64,000 nucleotides of DNA from Haemaphysalis longicornis (GCA_013339765.2 CM023452.1:163307581-163371580); one strand, 5' to 3'; shown: positions 31,401 to 43,253, numbered from the stretch's first letter. Numbers and translations are program-made. The notes: generated by a model from the sequence alone, not told the origin.

Positions 31401-33974
31401 GGCACAGTTTTCTTAAAGGTCGAGTGGGATTGGAGCACGCGATAACGCCATACCTACGCGAGGTTCCGGTATGTCTACGCAGCGGCGCGAAGGGCGTGCC
31501 GGCACCCCGCGCGCGAAGAGTTTTTTCTTGGTATTTGTTTTGCTAACCAATACGAATCATGCTCAAGCTTAAACAGCTCCGCTGTTTAAAAGACCCGGTC
31601 GCCAGAACAGTGCAATTACAGAAGAACTGCATGATCTGCAGTTCTTTTGTACTGCAGGGGCATCGGCTTCTTTGTTCTGTCTCTGGGGAAGCCGATGTCA
31701 CAGTTTCTTTACAGCAGTGCGTGAAACACGAGTTCACACCGGTGAATTCAAACAGAAAACCGTTAAAGGAATGCCAAAGGCTATTTGCCTAACGAAAACT
31801 CACGCATTTAATATCCATGTGGGCTTTCGCTTTGCAGCCAACTACGCCTTTTTGATAACAAATATGTGAAGGCGGGATTTGTCTGCGTTTTTTCGCTTCA
31901 ACCTTTTGTTACGGTGCAGAGAACATCACAAGGTGCGTAAACAAAATGGGTCCAGGAGCCGCTTCACTTGACCGTCGCCATCTCCTTGAATGCGGGTTAT
32001 CATTTGAATTCTTATTCGGGTGAAATATTAACAGCCCATCGGAAAGGAATTAGCCTTCACTAAAGCTAGCTTGGGATTGCGGCCTGCAGGCAACGTCAGA
32101 TCTAAAAATTTCTGCTATTCTATGGCCAGCGGGGAAACGTGTAGTAAACTAATTCGTAATAAGCCGGCAATGAAGCTTGTTTACTGAACCTTCCTGCAGC
32201 GCACCAAATTGCGCTAATAATTTCTAACGTTTGCTGCTGGATGCTGTGGCCGGTCGCATATATTGGTAGTAAGAAAGTATGGCAGGTTCTGACTTTTACC
32301 CACATAGACCAAGCCCTTGCGCTAGGCGAAGTATTTCTACAAAACTGAAACTGAAACAATGCCTTCAGTCTGTGGTAAGGTGTCCTGTTGCGTGTTACTT
32401 TCTACCAGGAATTCTTTTTTAAAAAATAACGTAGTACGTAAATTTTTCGTTCTTATTTAGTCCACATTCACGTGTCCTGCCTCAGCACTTGTTTCAGAAA
32501 AAAGCTTTCACGAACTCCTCCAGTCATTAAATAAACGAAAAAAAAACGAATTCTCGATACGTTCTGTAGAACTTATCTGCGCAGCAAAGCATATTGGGGA
32601 TCCATACCAGTTTCAGCGCTCGTGTCATAATTTGTGTTATCAGCAACTGCCGATGCTGCGTGGGGTAATTTAGATTCAGCGCTCTGTAATATACAGATGT
32701 AAAGAAATTTTGTTTTGCTCTCTATTTTCCTGTTTACCCAAAACTTGCGGTTACATATCGCATGATCGCCTGTGAAAGCGCAGGAAGCACGCGCCGCATC
32801 CTGCAGATGTATTTTCTAATTTCTCTTTGACATCTCTTTGTACTATGACCAATTAATATCATTGACGACTTCGAACGTTTTATTTTAGCGTTCGACTTCG
32901 AGTACAGCAAACATAGCCGGAACGGAATGAATATAGCCAAATTCACTTTGTTATTGCCGTTAAATTAGACTTACGCAGTTTTTCTGGGTAAGAGTATGGC
33001 GCATTTTTCACAGCTGGCGTACTGCTGTGCAGTAAAAATTTGGCATGCGTCGGCAGCACCGATGGAGAGCAATATTTTTTCGCTTTTTTTAAGTCTAATA
33101 TCACATGGCACCGCAAGCGCAAAACTTGTTCCGCGAATTTCTCAACGTTACTCGACTGCCTTGAATCTTCGTTCCGCAAAACAAGGTTTTCACGCGGCTC
33201 GTTTCACCATTACATGGCGTAATCGCAGCGCGCAGTGGCGTGATGCGAGACAACTGCCGCACCTTCAGCCAATGAGAGGCCCTTCGTGACGCCATGGTAA
33301 CACGCCTCTACAAAGCCTATACGGCTCTAGTTGCACTGTATGAAACACCACGAACTAGAACCAAAAACTATAAGAAACAAACACTCCCCTCGCACGGTAA
33401 ACCTGCTAGAAGTCAAATTCTTCTCTCAGAGTCTCTTCAAGCCTATACTCCTAGAAAGAGAGTTGTTTTGTGACAATTGCCTATATCGCATTAGCATATT
33501 GTCAAAGGTGCGTCAGCAGCCGAAGAAATGAGCGCTAGTACATAGCCCCAACCATTGGGAACATTTAATAGGGCTCCAAAAACGAAGATGACGCTGGGAC
33601 CGCTAGGGCCCCAAGGAGCCACTAGAAGTAGAGGAAGAAAAGGTTCGCGCTATGGCCAACGCTGTGCTCTCTTGTCTTTAAATGCGAGTATTAATATACC
33701 GTCGTCTACCCCGCACCTTACGAAGATGCTGCTGTGAGGAAGACACAGGTATTTATAGACAAGTATTTAACACACTATTTAGAGAAAAGAGAGATCTGTA
33801 TTGGTCATAGCACAAACCCCACCATTTCGAGCGTCATCCTTTTTTAGCTGAACCCTAGCACTAATTAACAACGCTTGTGTTTAGGTACTACCTTCGCATT
33901 TTAGATGCGACTGCATCTCATTCACTCACCTTGTCCCTTCATACGGCGTTGTCCGTCCACACCCCTCCCCCTAC
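31401..33974. other. long stretch without recognisable gene
   Basis: Only short, domain-free frames occur here. Two neighbouring hairpins (31622-31697) are the only structured signal. A slightly GC-richer patch lies at 33030-33300. Confidence 0.5.
31622..31697. other. two adjacent perfect hairpins
   Basis: Hairpin 1: AAGAACTGCA, a 5-base loop, then TGCAGTTCTT (31622-31646). Hairpin 2: CATCGGCTTC (31661-31670) pairs with GAAGCCGATG (31688-31697) over a 17-base loop. It could be a structured RNA, a transposon tip or chance. Confidence 0.4.
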
Positions 33975-34165
33975 ACTACAAAAAAATAATAGTTAGCGGC
34001 GCCCGGTTTCGATCCCACGACCCTGTGGGCGGAACGCGAGCTACATGGTGCTCTTCCCACTGCGCCACAAAACCGAGACAGAATCAAATGCTACGAACGC
34101 GCCTTATATCCTTGACTCATTCAAACTACGTCAAGAAGCTACTGATACAACGCATGATGGGGCAA
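33975..34165 (-). mobile_element. tRNA-promoter SINE-like repeat, inverted copy
   Basis: The reverse complement runs ATGCGTTGTATCAGTAGC, GACGTAGTTTGAATGAG, GGATATAAGGCGCGTTCG, TTTTGTGGCGCAGTGGG and GGGTCGTGGGATCGAAACC to GGGCGCCG, then T/A-rich sequence. This is the same unit as 11757-11935. No duplication was seen at its edges. Confidence 0.75.
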
Positions 34166-34189
34166 TGATTAGCACTTGCAATAAAAGAA

Positions 34190-34250
34190 AAGAAGCTTTC
34201 ACTTACAGCAACAATGATGGAGTAAAGGTCGTTGCAACAGCGAAGCCCCA
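34190..34250 (+). repeat. 55-bp shared repeat word, copy 2
   Basis: GCTTTCACTTACAGCAACA followed by ATGATGGAGTAAAGGTCG and TTGCAACAGC. It matches 43515-43565 (same strand) and 23845-23903 (inverted). Confidence 0.6.
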
Positions 34251-34587
34251 AGCATACCACTTAGAGAGATTGACCAAGATTGGCCAATAAAACATAACAA
34301 TTATAAAACATAATAATCATACGCGTTCCAGACACGTTTCACGCGATTTCAGAATCAATCCAACGGAAACACCAAGTGAACCCCACGATGCGTCGCATCT
34401 ACACAGCGTTCCCCTCGCGGGGAGGTGGTCGCAATTTTTTTCTGCTCCTGATACACACTGTTAAAATATCGTCTCTGGGATTGTGGCCTCCATAATTTTT
34501 AAAGCTTAATATTCATTGCATGTAGAGTTGGCTGCAGCAAAACTATTTTGGGTAAGGTGCAGAAAACGTAACAGCAGGGGTAAAGCA

Positions 34588-35420
34588 AATACAGTACAAC
34601 GCCGCTACAATGAATGTTTCTACTATGAAATAGCCTGTACAACAAAGCATGCCATGTGGCCTCGCCAGATTCTAAGTTTCTAATGTATTTTTCACACCAC
34701 TATAGCGAAAACAACTACAGCAAATTCTCCTCTTTAGCAAATAAATGTCTGCGTTTTGAATCGCTGAAGTGCTGTTTGATAACATATTGCTGCCGTACTG
34801 CTGGCTTCACTAAACATGACGGCGCAGCTGACCGGTGGGCGCGTGACCGTGAGCCATCCAGTTCGGCCATGGAGTTGCAGGAATTAATATGCACGAACAG
34901 GGCTTGTTGCGACGCAGCGTCAGTTCTGGCAGCCGACGATTCCGTCTCGGTGGATGACCAGGTCCTCGTTTGCTCTGACCCGACAACTGACGACATAAGG
35001 GAGACCATCTTAAATAGAAGTGTCACCACAAATGATCCGGCCAGCACTATTCAAGAGCCTGCAGTGGAGCCAAGCGTTATGACTACCTACGAAGCTATAG
35101 CGGTAGTTGACGCGCTGACAATATATGTATCTTGACTTCCTGACTGCGCACTGCAGCACACCGTCAGTCTCGGCAGCATCAGGCCGACTGTGGTTCCGGA
35201 TCCGGACGTCACCCTACTGTGTAGAACAAAATTGCTGACTTCTTTCGGCATTGGAGTTATTATGAAATTATTGCTCCTCTCCTAGGGCAGTGAAGTACGC
35301 GACGCATTTAACGGTAATTACTTGTATAACGAACAATTATCATGGGTCCACACGCTTCGTTAATAGGCGTTTGTCTGTATGACAAGATTCGTTGCAACTG
35401 GGGCTGAATAGTTACCCAGA
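34588..35420 (+). mobile_element. Tigger/pogo-like DNA transposon remnant
   Basis: A transposase C-terminal relic lies between AT-rich ends that carry TACAAC/ATAACGAA words (34588-34640 and about 35325-35410). These resemble the TATAACGAA-type subterminal repeats of pogo/Tigger elements. Exact inverted termini and a TA duplication could not be fixed. Confidence 0.45.
34770..35135 (+). pseudogene. pogo/Tigger (DDE_1) transposase C-terminal fragment
   Basis: The frame around residues 39-159 of the ORF that starts at 34656 contains ITYCCRTAGFTKHD, which resembles the NCFRKAGF motif at the end of DDE_1 cores. The usual acidic C-terminal tail follows (VSVDDQVLVCSDPTTDDI and TYEAIAVVDAL). The DDE catalytic core and the HTH DNA-binding part are absent. 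The first 38 residues look unrelated, so the ATG at 34656 is not meaningful. It is a relic of a larger protein. Confidence 0.5.
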
Positions 35421-36037
35421 TGTTTGGCGTAAACTATAATTAGGCGTAATTGTTAGGTAATTCAAAGCAAACAAACATTCCCAAGGTACGTTTGAAGCCT
35501 ATGGACATCCTGATGTTTTTTCATGTGGTAAGTTACCATTTAGCTACACTATTATAGGAACTCTCACACGTTTTGTGGGATGTCATTGGGCTAAGTGATG
35601 TTCGAAGAACAGCAGAAGACTCCATAGAACAGCCTAGCGGGCGTACTCTCTGCTCTCGGAGAGCTGGCGAAAAGAAAGAGCACAAGGTAGGATTTTTGAT
35701 CCTCAGGGAGATAACAGGGAACGTGGAACAATTCTTTTGTATTAACCAATGAGTCAGAGTCGTAGTGATCAAGCTCAACAACCGGCACAGGTTTAATGCA
35801 AGCGTATACACCAGCAGCTAGATACGAGGATGAGGGCATAAATAGTTTCTACGAAGACGTCGAGTCAGCAACGAATAGGGAACCGCACAGTTCACAATTG
35901 CGATGGAATACGTTAACGCAAAAGTAGGTAAAAAGAGAGCAGGAGAAAAATAAGTGAGAAATATTGGAATTGACGCTTGCATCTGTGGAAGTGATACACT
36001 TGCTGGATTTGCAGAAAGAAATAGGGTCAAGCTACTG
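35421..36037. other. stretch without recognisable gene
   Basis: No domain, RNA gene or repeat edge seen. Open frames on the minus strand are short. Confidence 0.5.
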
Positions 36038-36370
<333 letters not shown>

Positions 36371-36380
36371 AACACATTCT
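36371..36380. repeat. SINE target-site duplication, right copy
   Basis: AACACATTCT, identical to 36038-36047. Confidence 0.85.
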
Positions 36381-37230
36381 TACGCAAACGCTAGAGTAGG
36401 GCATAGACATAGAAGAATACTGACGGGATGTCAAAAACGAAATTTACTTCACATTGAGTGACAAACCAGGCATTGTACAGGACGTGGAGGTACAGTGTAA
36501 CCCCGCTGGTACGTCTCCCGAATTTACGACGGCCCGCTTGTTACGAAGGATCACCGCGGTCAAGGCAAACTCCCTATAGAAACAATGCATTAAAAGCCCC
36601 GATGATATGGTGCACGCTGTCCGCTTCCTACAATGGACCCTGGAGCAGATAAACCGGCGTTTTCCCCCTATTTTACACCGCTTCACCGCCTCATCCCGAC
36701 CTTCTTTATTGTTAGCACCCATTTGACGCTCCGTAATGTGCAAATCCTATAAATAATCCTCTCGGCATTCTCGTCTCATAATTTGCGAGAGTAGCCGTGT
36801 TTGTTTAGTTATTTATTGCAAATACGTACAGATATCATTGATAATTGTTGTATGGTGTTAAAGTAGAAAAAATAAATCAGTAAGTTACAACCAGAACAAA
36901 AAAAATACAGAAATCGAAGCACTTATGGTGCAGCTATGTAAAAACACGTACAAAATGCTGGAGTGAAACCAAAGCAGTAATCATGCGAAACCCAATACAA
37001 ATAAAACATTATTAATAATGCACTGGGAATACAACGCGGCAAATATGCGGTTTATTTCATCGACTCAGATGGCTGTCCCAGTGGCAGTGCAGAATTTAAA
37101 AAATAAGAACCTTGGAGCATCGCGCTGTGGAAAGCCGAAAAGTGCGGAGGACATAGGAAAGAAGGAAGTCTGAAAAAGTGGAAAGCTTGAAGTGTACGTC
37201 GGCCTTTCACTAGTGTTTGATGTAGGATCA
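36381..37230. other. stretch without recognisable gene
   Basis: AT-rich with short frames only. Nothing supported. Confidence 0.5.
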
Positions 37231-37412
37231 CTTGTTACAGAAATGCCATTAACTGTGGCGGCATTTCCTATTACAGTTACTCTAGAAAAGTAGCAGTGTT
37301 GAAGTTACAAGTTCTTATAACTTAAACGTAACTAGTTACAGTTACAAGTTACTGAAAACAGTAACTACTTACCGGTAATGCGTTACGAGTAACTAGTTAC
37401 TGCCCAAGACTA
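37231..37412 (-). mobile_element. hAT-like transposon end (subterminal GTAACTAGTTAC motifs)
   Basis: Repeated ACTAGTTAC/GTAACTAGTTAC words near 37330-37400 finish at AACTAGTTACTGCCCAAGAC. Its reverse complement (CTTGGGCAGTAACTAGTTAC) resembles the tip and subterminal repeats of widespread hAT elements. The other end and an 8-bp duplication were not found. Flanking DNA is rich in ACTC/TACTC words. Confidence 0.5.
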
Positions 37413-37719
37413 CTCATACTCAATCTGTGCTCACTCGTACTCGTACTGAGTCTGCACTCATTTCTATTTAACCTTCACTCGCATTTACTCCTATTCAGGA
37501 ATGTTTCTACTAATTCTTTCTCGCAATCTGCCACTTGCACTCACGCCCTGAGCTAGGTCTCTTGACCTATAATTTGAGCGGAGCAAGTCTAGTGAAGCTG
37601 CCATGCATGCCCTTGCTTTCACTGTAGCAACGCCGTGAGAGCGAAGGCCGAGATCCGCGGAAGAGGCAATGGCAAGGGCGGCAATTTCACCCATTATCAC
37701 CTCATTTTACCCTCCTTAA

Positions 37720-38213
37720 AGGAGCCATGAAGAGAAAATACAACTTCGTTTAATTTGAAAGAACTAGGATTCAGTACCTCACTCAGCTCCATTACAGCCA
37801 CAAAAGATGTTTTTAACGAAAAAAAAGTAAGAAGTACTTAAAAACTTGCGAATTTTGCGCCACAGTGACGTGTTATGAGCAAGAATTACGTCATACGGGT
37901 AAACAATAAAACATGATTTTCAGTGCGTTAACTGCACGTTAGCATTCAAGTGATGCGGTCAAATGGAACTAGAGGCCCCATTACAGACGACCAGTCATGT
38001 GTCGTCGCGACAGGTCAGTTAGCCGGCCGCCAATCGCACTAACAAGGTTCCGTTACGTCATAGAAAAGCTGCGGGAAATTGGCTAGTGGGTCGCGACTGC
38101 TTCACAAGTTTGTTTTAACTTGTTCGAAGATTGCGATGATATTGGTATCATTGTTATCGGAACTAAGCAGTCTTTCTAATAAACTCAACTTGTATTTTGT
38201 CTTCATGGCTCCT
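37720..38213. mobile_element. Kolobok-like MITE copy 3 (TTAA-flanked)
   Basis: Starts AGGAGCCATGAAGAGAAAAT and ends ATTTTGTCTTCATGGCTCCT, flanked by TTAA at 37716-37719 and 38214-38217. At 494 bp it lacks the THAP ORF of the longer copies. Internal words (GGCCGCCAATCG, GTGGGTCGCGACTGCT, TGCGATGATATTGGTATC) recur in 58214-58705, so these two form a subfamily. Confidence 0.8.
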
Positions 38214-38427
38214 TTAAAAGTGGCGCTGCGGCTCCGCGAAATGCGTGAGACTTGCGCACGCACGTTGTAATTTGAGCGCGTGATCAAACTTGTACTCGCC
38301 AGTGCTGTACTCATAAGTACATTACTCGTCAGTACTACTCGTGAGTGCATGTTCTCACGTCTGTACTCAGTCGTCATCGTACTCACATTTTGTAGCGTAA
38401 GCTACACTGGCCGAGGTTGAGCAGTTT

Positions 38428-38645
38428 CGCGTAGACGTTGAAGGGCCGTGCTGCGCAAGCGTGAGGAGCGTAGCACTGGTTGAATTTGGATTGGATTGGA
38501 TTGAATTGGATTGGATTGGATTGGCTTGGCTTGGCTTGGCTTGGCTTGGCTTCGCTTCGCTTGGCTTGGATTGGACTGGATTGGATTAGATTGGCTTAGA
38601 TTGGCCTGGATTGGCTTGGATTTGGATTGGAATAAATTGGATTAT
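38428..38645 (+). repeat. GC-rich lead sequence plus (GGATT/GGCTT)n array
   Basis: A lead segment containing GGCCGTGCTGCGCAAGCGTG and GAGGAGCG is followed at 38486-38645 by a pentanucleotide array alternating GGATT, GGCTT and variants. The tryptophan/leucine-rich frames across it are translations of the array. Confidence 0.85.
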
Positions 38646-38830
38646 ATAGGAAATCCTAATCGAATTGGAGTACGGGTGTGTAGGAAAATGGGTCGGCACA
38701 TTCGCCGGTCTGCGCATTCCAACGAGTGACGTCATAGCCACGGCAGACGCATTGGCGCCGGCGCGTGCCCATCTGTGCGCCTCCGCTGCGCAGTAGCAGA
38801 GTCTGACGCTGCGCCGCAGCCGCTTGATAG

Positions 38831-38919
38831 CCGTTTCGCGTGGCTCCTGGAGAGCCGTGCTGCGCATGCGCGAGGAGCAGTGACTCGACTGGACTGGACC
38901 GGACTGGACTGGACTGGAG
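38831..38919 (+). repeat. second copy of the lead sequence plus short (GGACT)n array
   Basis: AGCCGTGCTGCGCATGCGCG and GAGGAGCAGTG repeat the lead sequence of 38428-38480 and are followed at 38887-38919 by GGACT units. Same architecture, different pentanucleotide. Confidence 0.75.
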
Positions 38920-39945
38920 AGGCCCCGCATTTAGTCCCACGAACGATGTTGAGGCAAAACAGCCCAGACTGGAAGCAACTATGGAGGATATTGGACTTTC
39001 CCGCTCCATTAGCATTGCAGGTTGTATACCTGCGCATGACGACAGGTATGTGTGCTGCCTTAGCTACGCGGACGGGCAGCCCCAATCATGGCGTCACACG
39101 CATCCGGCAGTCTAACCGACAACAAAAGCATTGTCTAGTGGAGAAACACGGGTTTATTCTTTTTACTATAGGCGACGTACCACAAGTGTTCCTCTCCACG
39201 GCGGAATGCGCCGAGTAGCCAAGAAGTAACCCATGGTTACAAGCTGATGCATGGACGGTGGGCTGGATGTCACTGTCTGTAGGCTTGGTAGCGCTAGTTT
39301 TGAAGTCTCTTGTGAGGCGTAAATTACGAGTGCCAGTTTTGGCTGCTGCTCTGCGTCTTGCTCTAAGTTCCATGCCAATTTTCTTCTGTAAACTTCTTGG
39401 CGACATCATCCACCTTCCACTTTACTTTTCGTGCTCATTCACAACAGATAGGGCTTCTGTAAAAAGAACGCTTTCCTCGACTGATTTTAGGGAAAAACAT
39501 TAAGGGTACAGCAATTGCACTGCCAAATTGAAGGATATTTATTCAAGCAATATTTGCTATTTAACTAATAGCAAGGTCTGGATTAGCATGCTCAAAATAT
39601 TCGTGTAGGCTTCAGTAAATGTCTGTGAAACATGCTACGAAGCCAAAGCCCACAAGGACGTTTGTCATGTCCGCAATTAGTGAACTAACGCGGACACCAT
39701 TCCGAAGGCTCCAGGATGTTTCCGACAGAATTTTAAAGCAAGACCTAAATGACCCCTCCTCAGAAAAAGAGCCTCATTCGGGTTGATGTTGTCGGCCTAA
39801 GAAAATGAACAAATGAACAACGCACGTATAATTTGAAATAGGGTCTCCTCGTTAGCAGCCCGTGCGCTGTCTCCGAATTTATTTGTCTTCAATGAATGGA
39901 ACTTTTAGAAAGATTCAAACATGGCAATTAACACACAATATAAAT
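38920..39945. other. stretch without recognisable gene
   Basis: Overlapping frames on both strands without domains. No supported feature. Confidence 0.45.
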
Positions 39946-40920
39946 ACTAATAGACATCAAAGGGTAAGCACGTCAGTCTAACCAAGATCGGCACGTTTTC
40001 AAAGCTCAGGCAAGCAGTCGCATGCATCCAAAAGCCGCAATTACTCCTGTGGATCGCTCTGCGCCGCATACACGCTCCACACCAACGCTGTCTGCTCCTA
40101 AAAATGCAATTGGTTGGACTACGGGCTCCTGCATGCCGGTCAATCATGCGGCACTTTCATAAGATAAATAACACTAGCAAAAGAAAAACGCCATAAGGCA
40201 CCCAATCAACGTCTTCAAATTCCGCGAAGCAAATGGGGTGCGGGGTTGCGCTAACGTCCCAGAAAAACATCGGGTCATACAATAGCACAAAAAATGGTCA
40301 ATAGTCTACGGTTGATTGCAGAAGCGGCAGTTGTCTGACCAAAGGATCAACACTCATTTTTCGTGCAGCCATGTATTAAATGGAAGCGTTTCCGGATGAA
40401 GCTCAAAGAAAACCGTTTCGGCATTTGGCGACACGCACATATGCTTGACACGGTCTAAAACATTGTTTTTATGGTACCGCAAGTGTAGCTGCCGATAAAC
40501 AGGCACTGGGACAGATTATGAATTAGAATTCATCATAGCCTTCCTTGCCAGGCTAAATAGGTACTCCAGACAAAACCACGCAGTAAGAAAATGAAACGTA
40601 TCCCCAACTTCCTTTAGTAAAACCCATGGAGGCTTCCTGGTAACCTCACCCTTAGACACAAGGAGAAAATTTAAACGGTAACTTATGCGCTTTTGAAGTA
40701 TAGTAAGTAAAACAGGAAGCGTTACTGAACACCACCAGACACCAAAACAGAAACAAATTATCCCTAGGCAAAGGCTCCCATTCAGAGTCCCACACCAAGG
40801 TACCACGTACACTGTGTAGAGCATGGACATTCGCTTGCGACAAGTTCAGTACCTGCAGCACATAAACAAGCTTTCTTACCAAGACATCGTAGACTTGCGC
40901 TGTGCATAAGGTAGCGAAGT
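39946..40920 (-). mobile_element. LINE C-terminal fragment (L1/Tx1-like?)
   Basis: Minus-strand frames from 40920: VLQVLNLSQANVHALHSV, LVWDSEWEPLPRDNLFL, KPPWVLLKEVGDTFHFL, LHLRYHKNNVLDRVKHM, then a zinc finger CRFCNQP-TIDHFLCYC (about 40325-40280) with a stop inside. The last part reads AEFEDVDWVPYGVFLLLVLF. At least four frame breaks occur. It is probably the protein C-terminus of the family whose RT core lies at 6400-7258, but the two pieces do not overlap enough to prove it. Confidence 0.65.
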
Positions 40921-41459
40921 TTCTTCGCGTCCGACATGGCAGGATCAGCGCGGAGAAAAAGGCGTGACATATCCTCGGCAAACATGGTGACACTTTCGTC
41001 GGGTTTCTGGATTCTTGACTCCAGCAATCGCAGCGCGTGCTCAGGACGATCCGGGTCGGAAAAGGCTTCCTGAAGCTCCTGGCGGAAGTCGATCCACGTC
41101 GTGAATGTAGCCTCATGGTTCTCGTACCAAATGCCAGTGCCATCTTCCAACGAGTAGTATACCTGCCACAGTTTGAGCGCATCATCCCACTGATTAAAAG
41201 TGGCAACACGCTCGAAGTGAGCAACCCAGTCTTCCACGTACTCGAAGGCATCCCCGTGGAATTTATTGGGTTCGCGAGGCTGGTAAATTACCACCTGTGG
41301 TGCGGTCATAATGGGAGCTTGCGGGGCCTTACGGGTGCGGACGTTGGAAAGGCCCGGTAATTCAGGAGAGAGACCGAGCTTGCGCCGACTGCTCCGATGG
41401 ACCGGCGTGTTGATGAGACACGGCCTTTCTGGGCTGGCGCCGGACAGGGATCCAGGCAT
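40920..41459 (-). pseudogene. Ty3/Gypsy-type gag fragment
   Basis: Gag forms the particle that packages the retrotransposon RNA. From the ATG at about 41459, a basic Pro-rich N-terminus leads into QVVIYQPREPNKFHGDAFEY, WVAHFERVATFNQWDD, KLWQVYYSLEDGTGIW and TWIDFRQELQEAFSD, the retrotransposon gag core. The match stops after DAKKLRYLM at about 40920, where LINE sequence begins. No zinc knuckle, protease or RT follows, so the element is truncated. The frame upstream to 41480 uses a non-ATG codon and is part of the leader. Confidence 0.75.
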
Positions 41460-41483
41460 CCGAAAACCCGGCTCCTCCACCAG

Positions 41484-41763
41484 TGTTGCGTGTTCGTAGA
41501 CGGAGGTGTAGACAGCAGGATGGAGATGTACCTATTTATTAGGCGTAGCGCTACACCGAAGAGTACAGGCAGCACGGCGAGTCTCAGCGAGATGGCTGAA
41601 TCGTTCTGGCCCGCGAGCGGTGGACCCACACACTTGCGTCGTCGTCTTCAAACACCTGGCTGGCAAAGAGAGGGAACGTAACACTTGCTCGGGATTGAAC
41701 ACTGCATGGCGACCACGCATACCGCAAGCAGGGGATGGCTGCTTGATAAATATCCACGTGACA
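41484..41763 (-). mobile_element. LTR of the Gypsy-type element (280 bp)
   Basis: On the minus strand it starts TGTCACGTGGATATTTATCA and ends CTACGAACACGCAACA, i.e. TGT...ACA. AATAAATAGG near 41530 serves as a polyadenylation signal. TGGTGGAGGAGCC follows directly, in the position of a primer-binding site, and then gag. Only this LTR is present; the downstream half of the element with its second LTR is missing. Confidence 0.75.
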
Positions 41764-42499
41764 ATATTTACCTTGACTCGTACGCTACGCACGCCGCGCG
41801 TAGGGTGCCTGGATGCCTAGCGCCATCTACGAACACACACTGCAGTAGCCACTCGTGATCCCGCGACTTTGTTTCTATGACGACGACAAATGCTACTTTG
41901 CCAGGCTTAAGAGCTGAAAAATTGTCCTTCTATCTCAAAAACTAAGGCCGTTTCTCGATTGAAACTTCGGGTGAGGGTTAGAATGGGCAAATTGAAGGCG
42001 AATTCAACAGCTCAGAACATGATATCGCACCGAGGAATTTGCAATGAAGCTGTTTTCACTGCGAAGCGGGAGGGCAGGGAGCCGCCGTGTTGGTCAATTC
42101 AAACTGGAAACAGCAGAGGTGAGTGGGAAAAAGTGCTCATCGACATGGCGGGTGTGACTTCACAAACGTGACGTCAGGACCTCTCCTAACCTTTTCTTTC
42201 CTCATTGTATTAACTGCACAGCAGTTTTCTTAGGACACTGGCCGATTGGCTTAAGTGACGTTGTATTACGTGTGTGACCCTGTTTGTCGAGCATACCCCG
42301 TGTTTCACGCAATGATTACTTTCTAATGTACCTACAGCAAGCCAGGTGAAAATATGGTCAAAAACCGAGCAACAGCGGACAACGGTACGCGTCTCCGTAT
42401 GGCAGTGCCATCTGGAAGGACTGACGGCCAACAAGGCTGCAGAGCCTAATGACGCGCTGGAACCTTGCTTGAATACCCATCCTACCTTCTTCATGGCAG
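41764..42499. other. stretch without recognisable gene
   Basis: Short frames only. A GTGACGTCAGG word (about 42168) recurs near 44567. No supported gene. Confidence 0.4.
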
Positions 42500-42660
42500 A
42501 CGCCGCGTAAACATACGATTTGGCAGTAGAACCAAAATTTTAACCTGAACTTATTTCTCAGTGAATACGGCATCGTTTGCTGCCGGGAAAGCGCTGGGAG
42601 CACTACAAAACCGGAAACCTTTTGAATAAAACAAACTTGTATTTTGTCAGCATCGCCCCT
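42500..42660. mobile_element. Kolobok-like element copy 4, right end only
   Basis: Shares with the right end of the copy at 44619-46271 the words CTTATTTCT-AGTGAATA, TTTGCT-CCGGGAAAGCGCT and AATAAAACAAACTTGTATTTTG. It ends CGCCCCT at 42660, followed by TTAA (42661-42664). The left terminus is not recognisable upstream, so the copy is truncated or its left half is too diverged. Confidence 0.6.
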
Positions 42661-42664
42661 TTAA

Positions 42665-43253
42665 AGTTGTTGCATTCATCATGCTTCACGCATTCCGAAG
42701 CAAGAAACTTCTCGATATTTCCATGCAAGGTGAACTGTAACGAGGACTAACGACAGGCTTCAATAGGTGACGCGCGAGTAGTGAAACGCGCTAAAATTGA
42801 ACTGGCATGAGAAAACCTGCACTGTGGTTATAGTAGGAGTGAGACGGCAGGGTAAAAGCGTGAGGATTGGGCGGATAAGGGAAAGGCATTTTAGTGACAG
42901 CTGCGACAGAAGACAGTCGACTTTCGACGACATTCGCAGCGAATTGAGCCACGTTTTTCATGTGCAAAGGTAATTGTCATTAACCTTGCATACCTTACAA
43001 CGGGATGCAACACTAAGAGACAAAATTCAATTTAGATTTCGTACAATAGTATGTTCTGGTTTTGGGTAGAGTGCTAGTACTTTGCTATATGATCAAATGA
43101 CAAATATGCCGGGTATGTAATTTCTCTTCTTTACTGGTTACCAAAAAAACGCCTTTTCCAAAAACATTTTTTTAGTGTTGCACTATGTCGGCAATGTGGA
43201 GCAGTAAACGCCTAACATGCATCATTTTCTCCCACTACCTACTAGCGATCAGA
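42665..43253. other. stretch without recognisable gene
   Basis: AT-rich. No supported feature. Confidence 0.45.

Noticed and set aside
38511..38729. Trp/Gly/Leu-rich ORF
   Set aside because: It is a translation of the GGATT/GGCTT pentanucleotide array.
38586..39218. Several overlapping ORFs above 100 codons on both strands
   Set aside because: They fall in GC-rich repeat DNA next to pentanucleotide arrays, overlap one another in many frames and show no motif.
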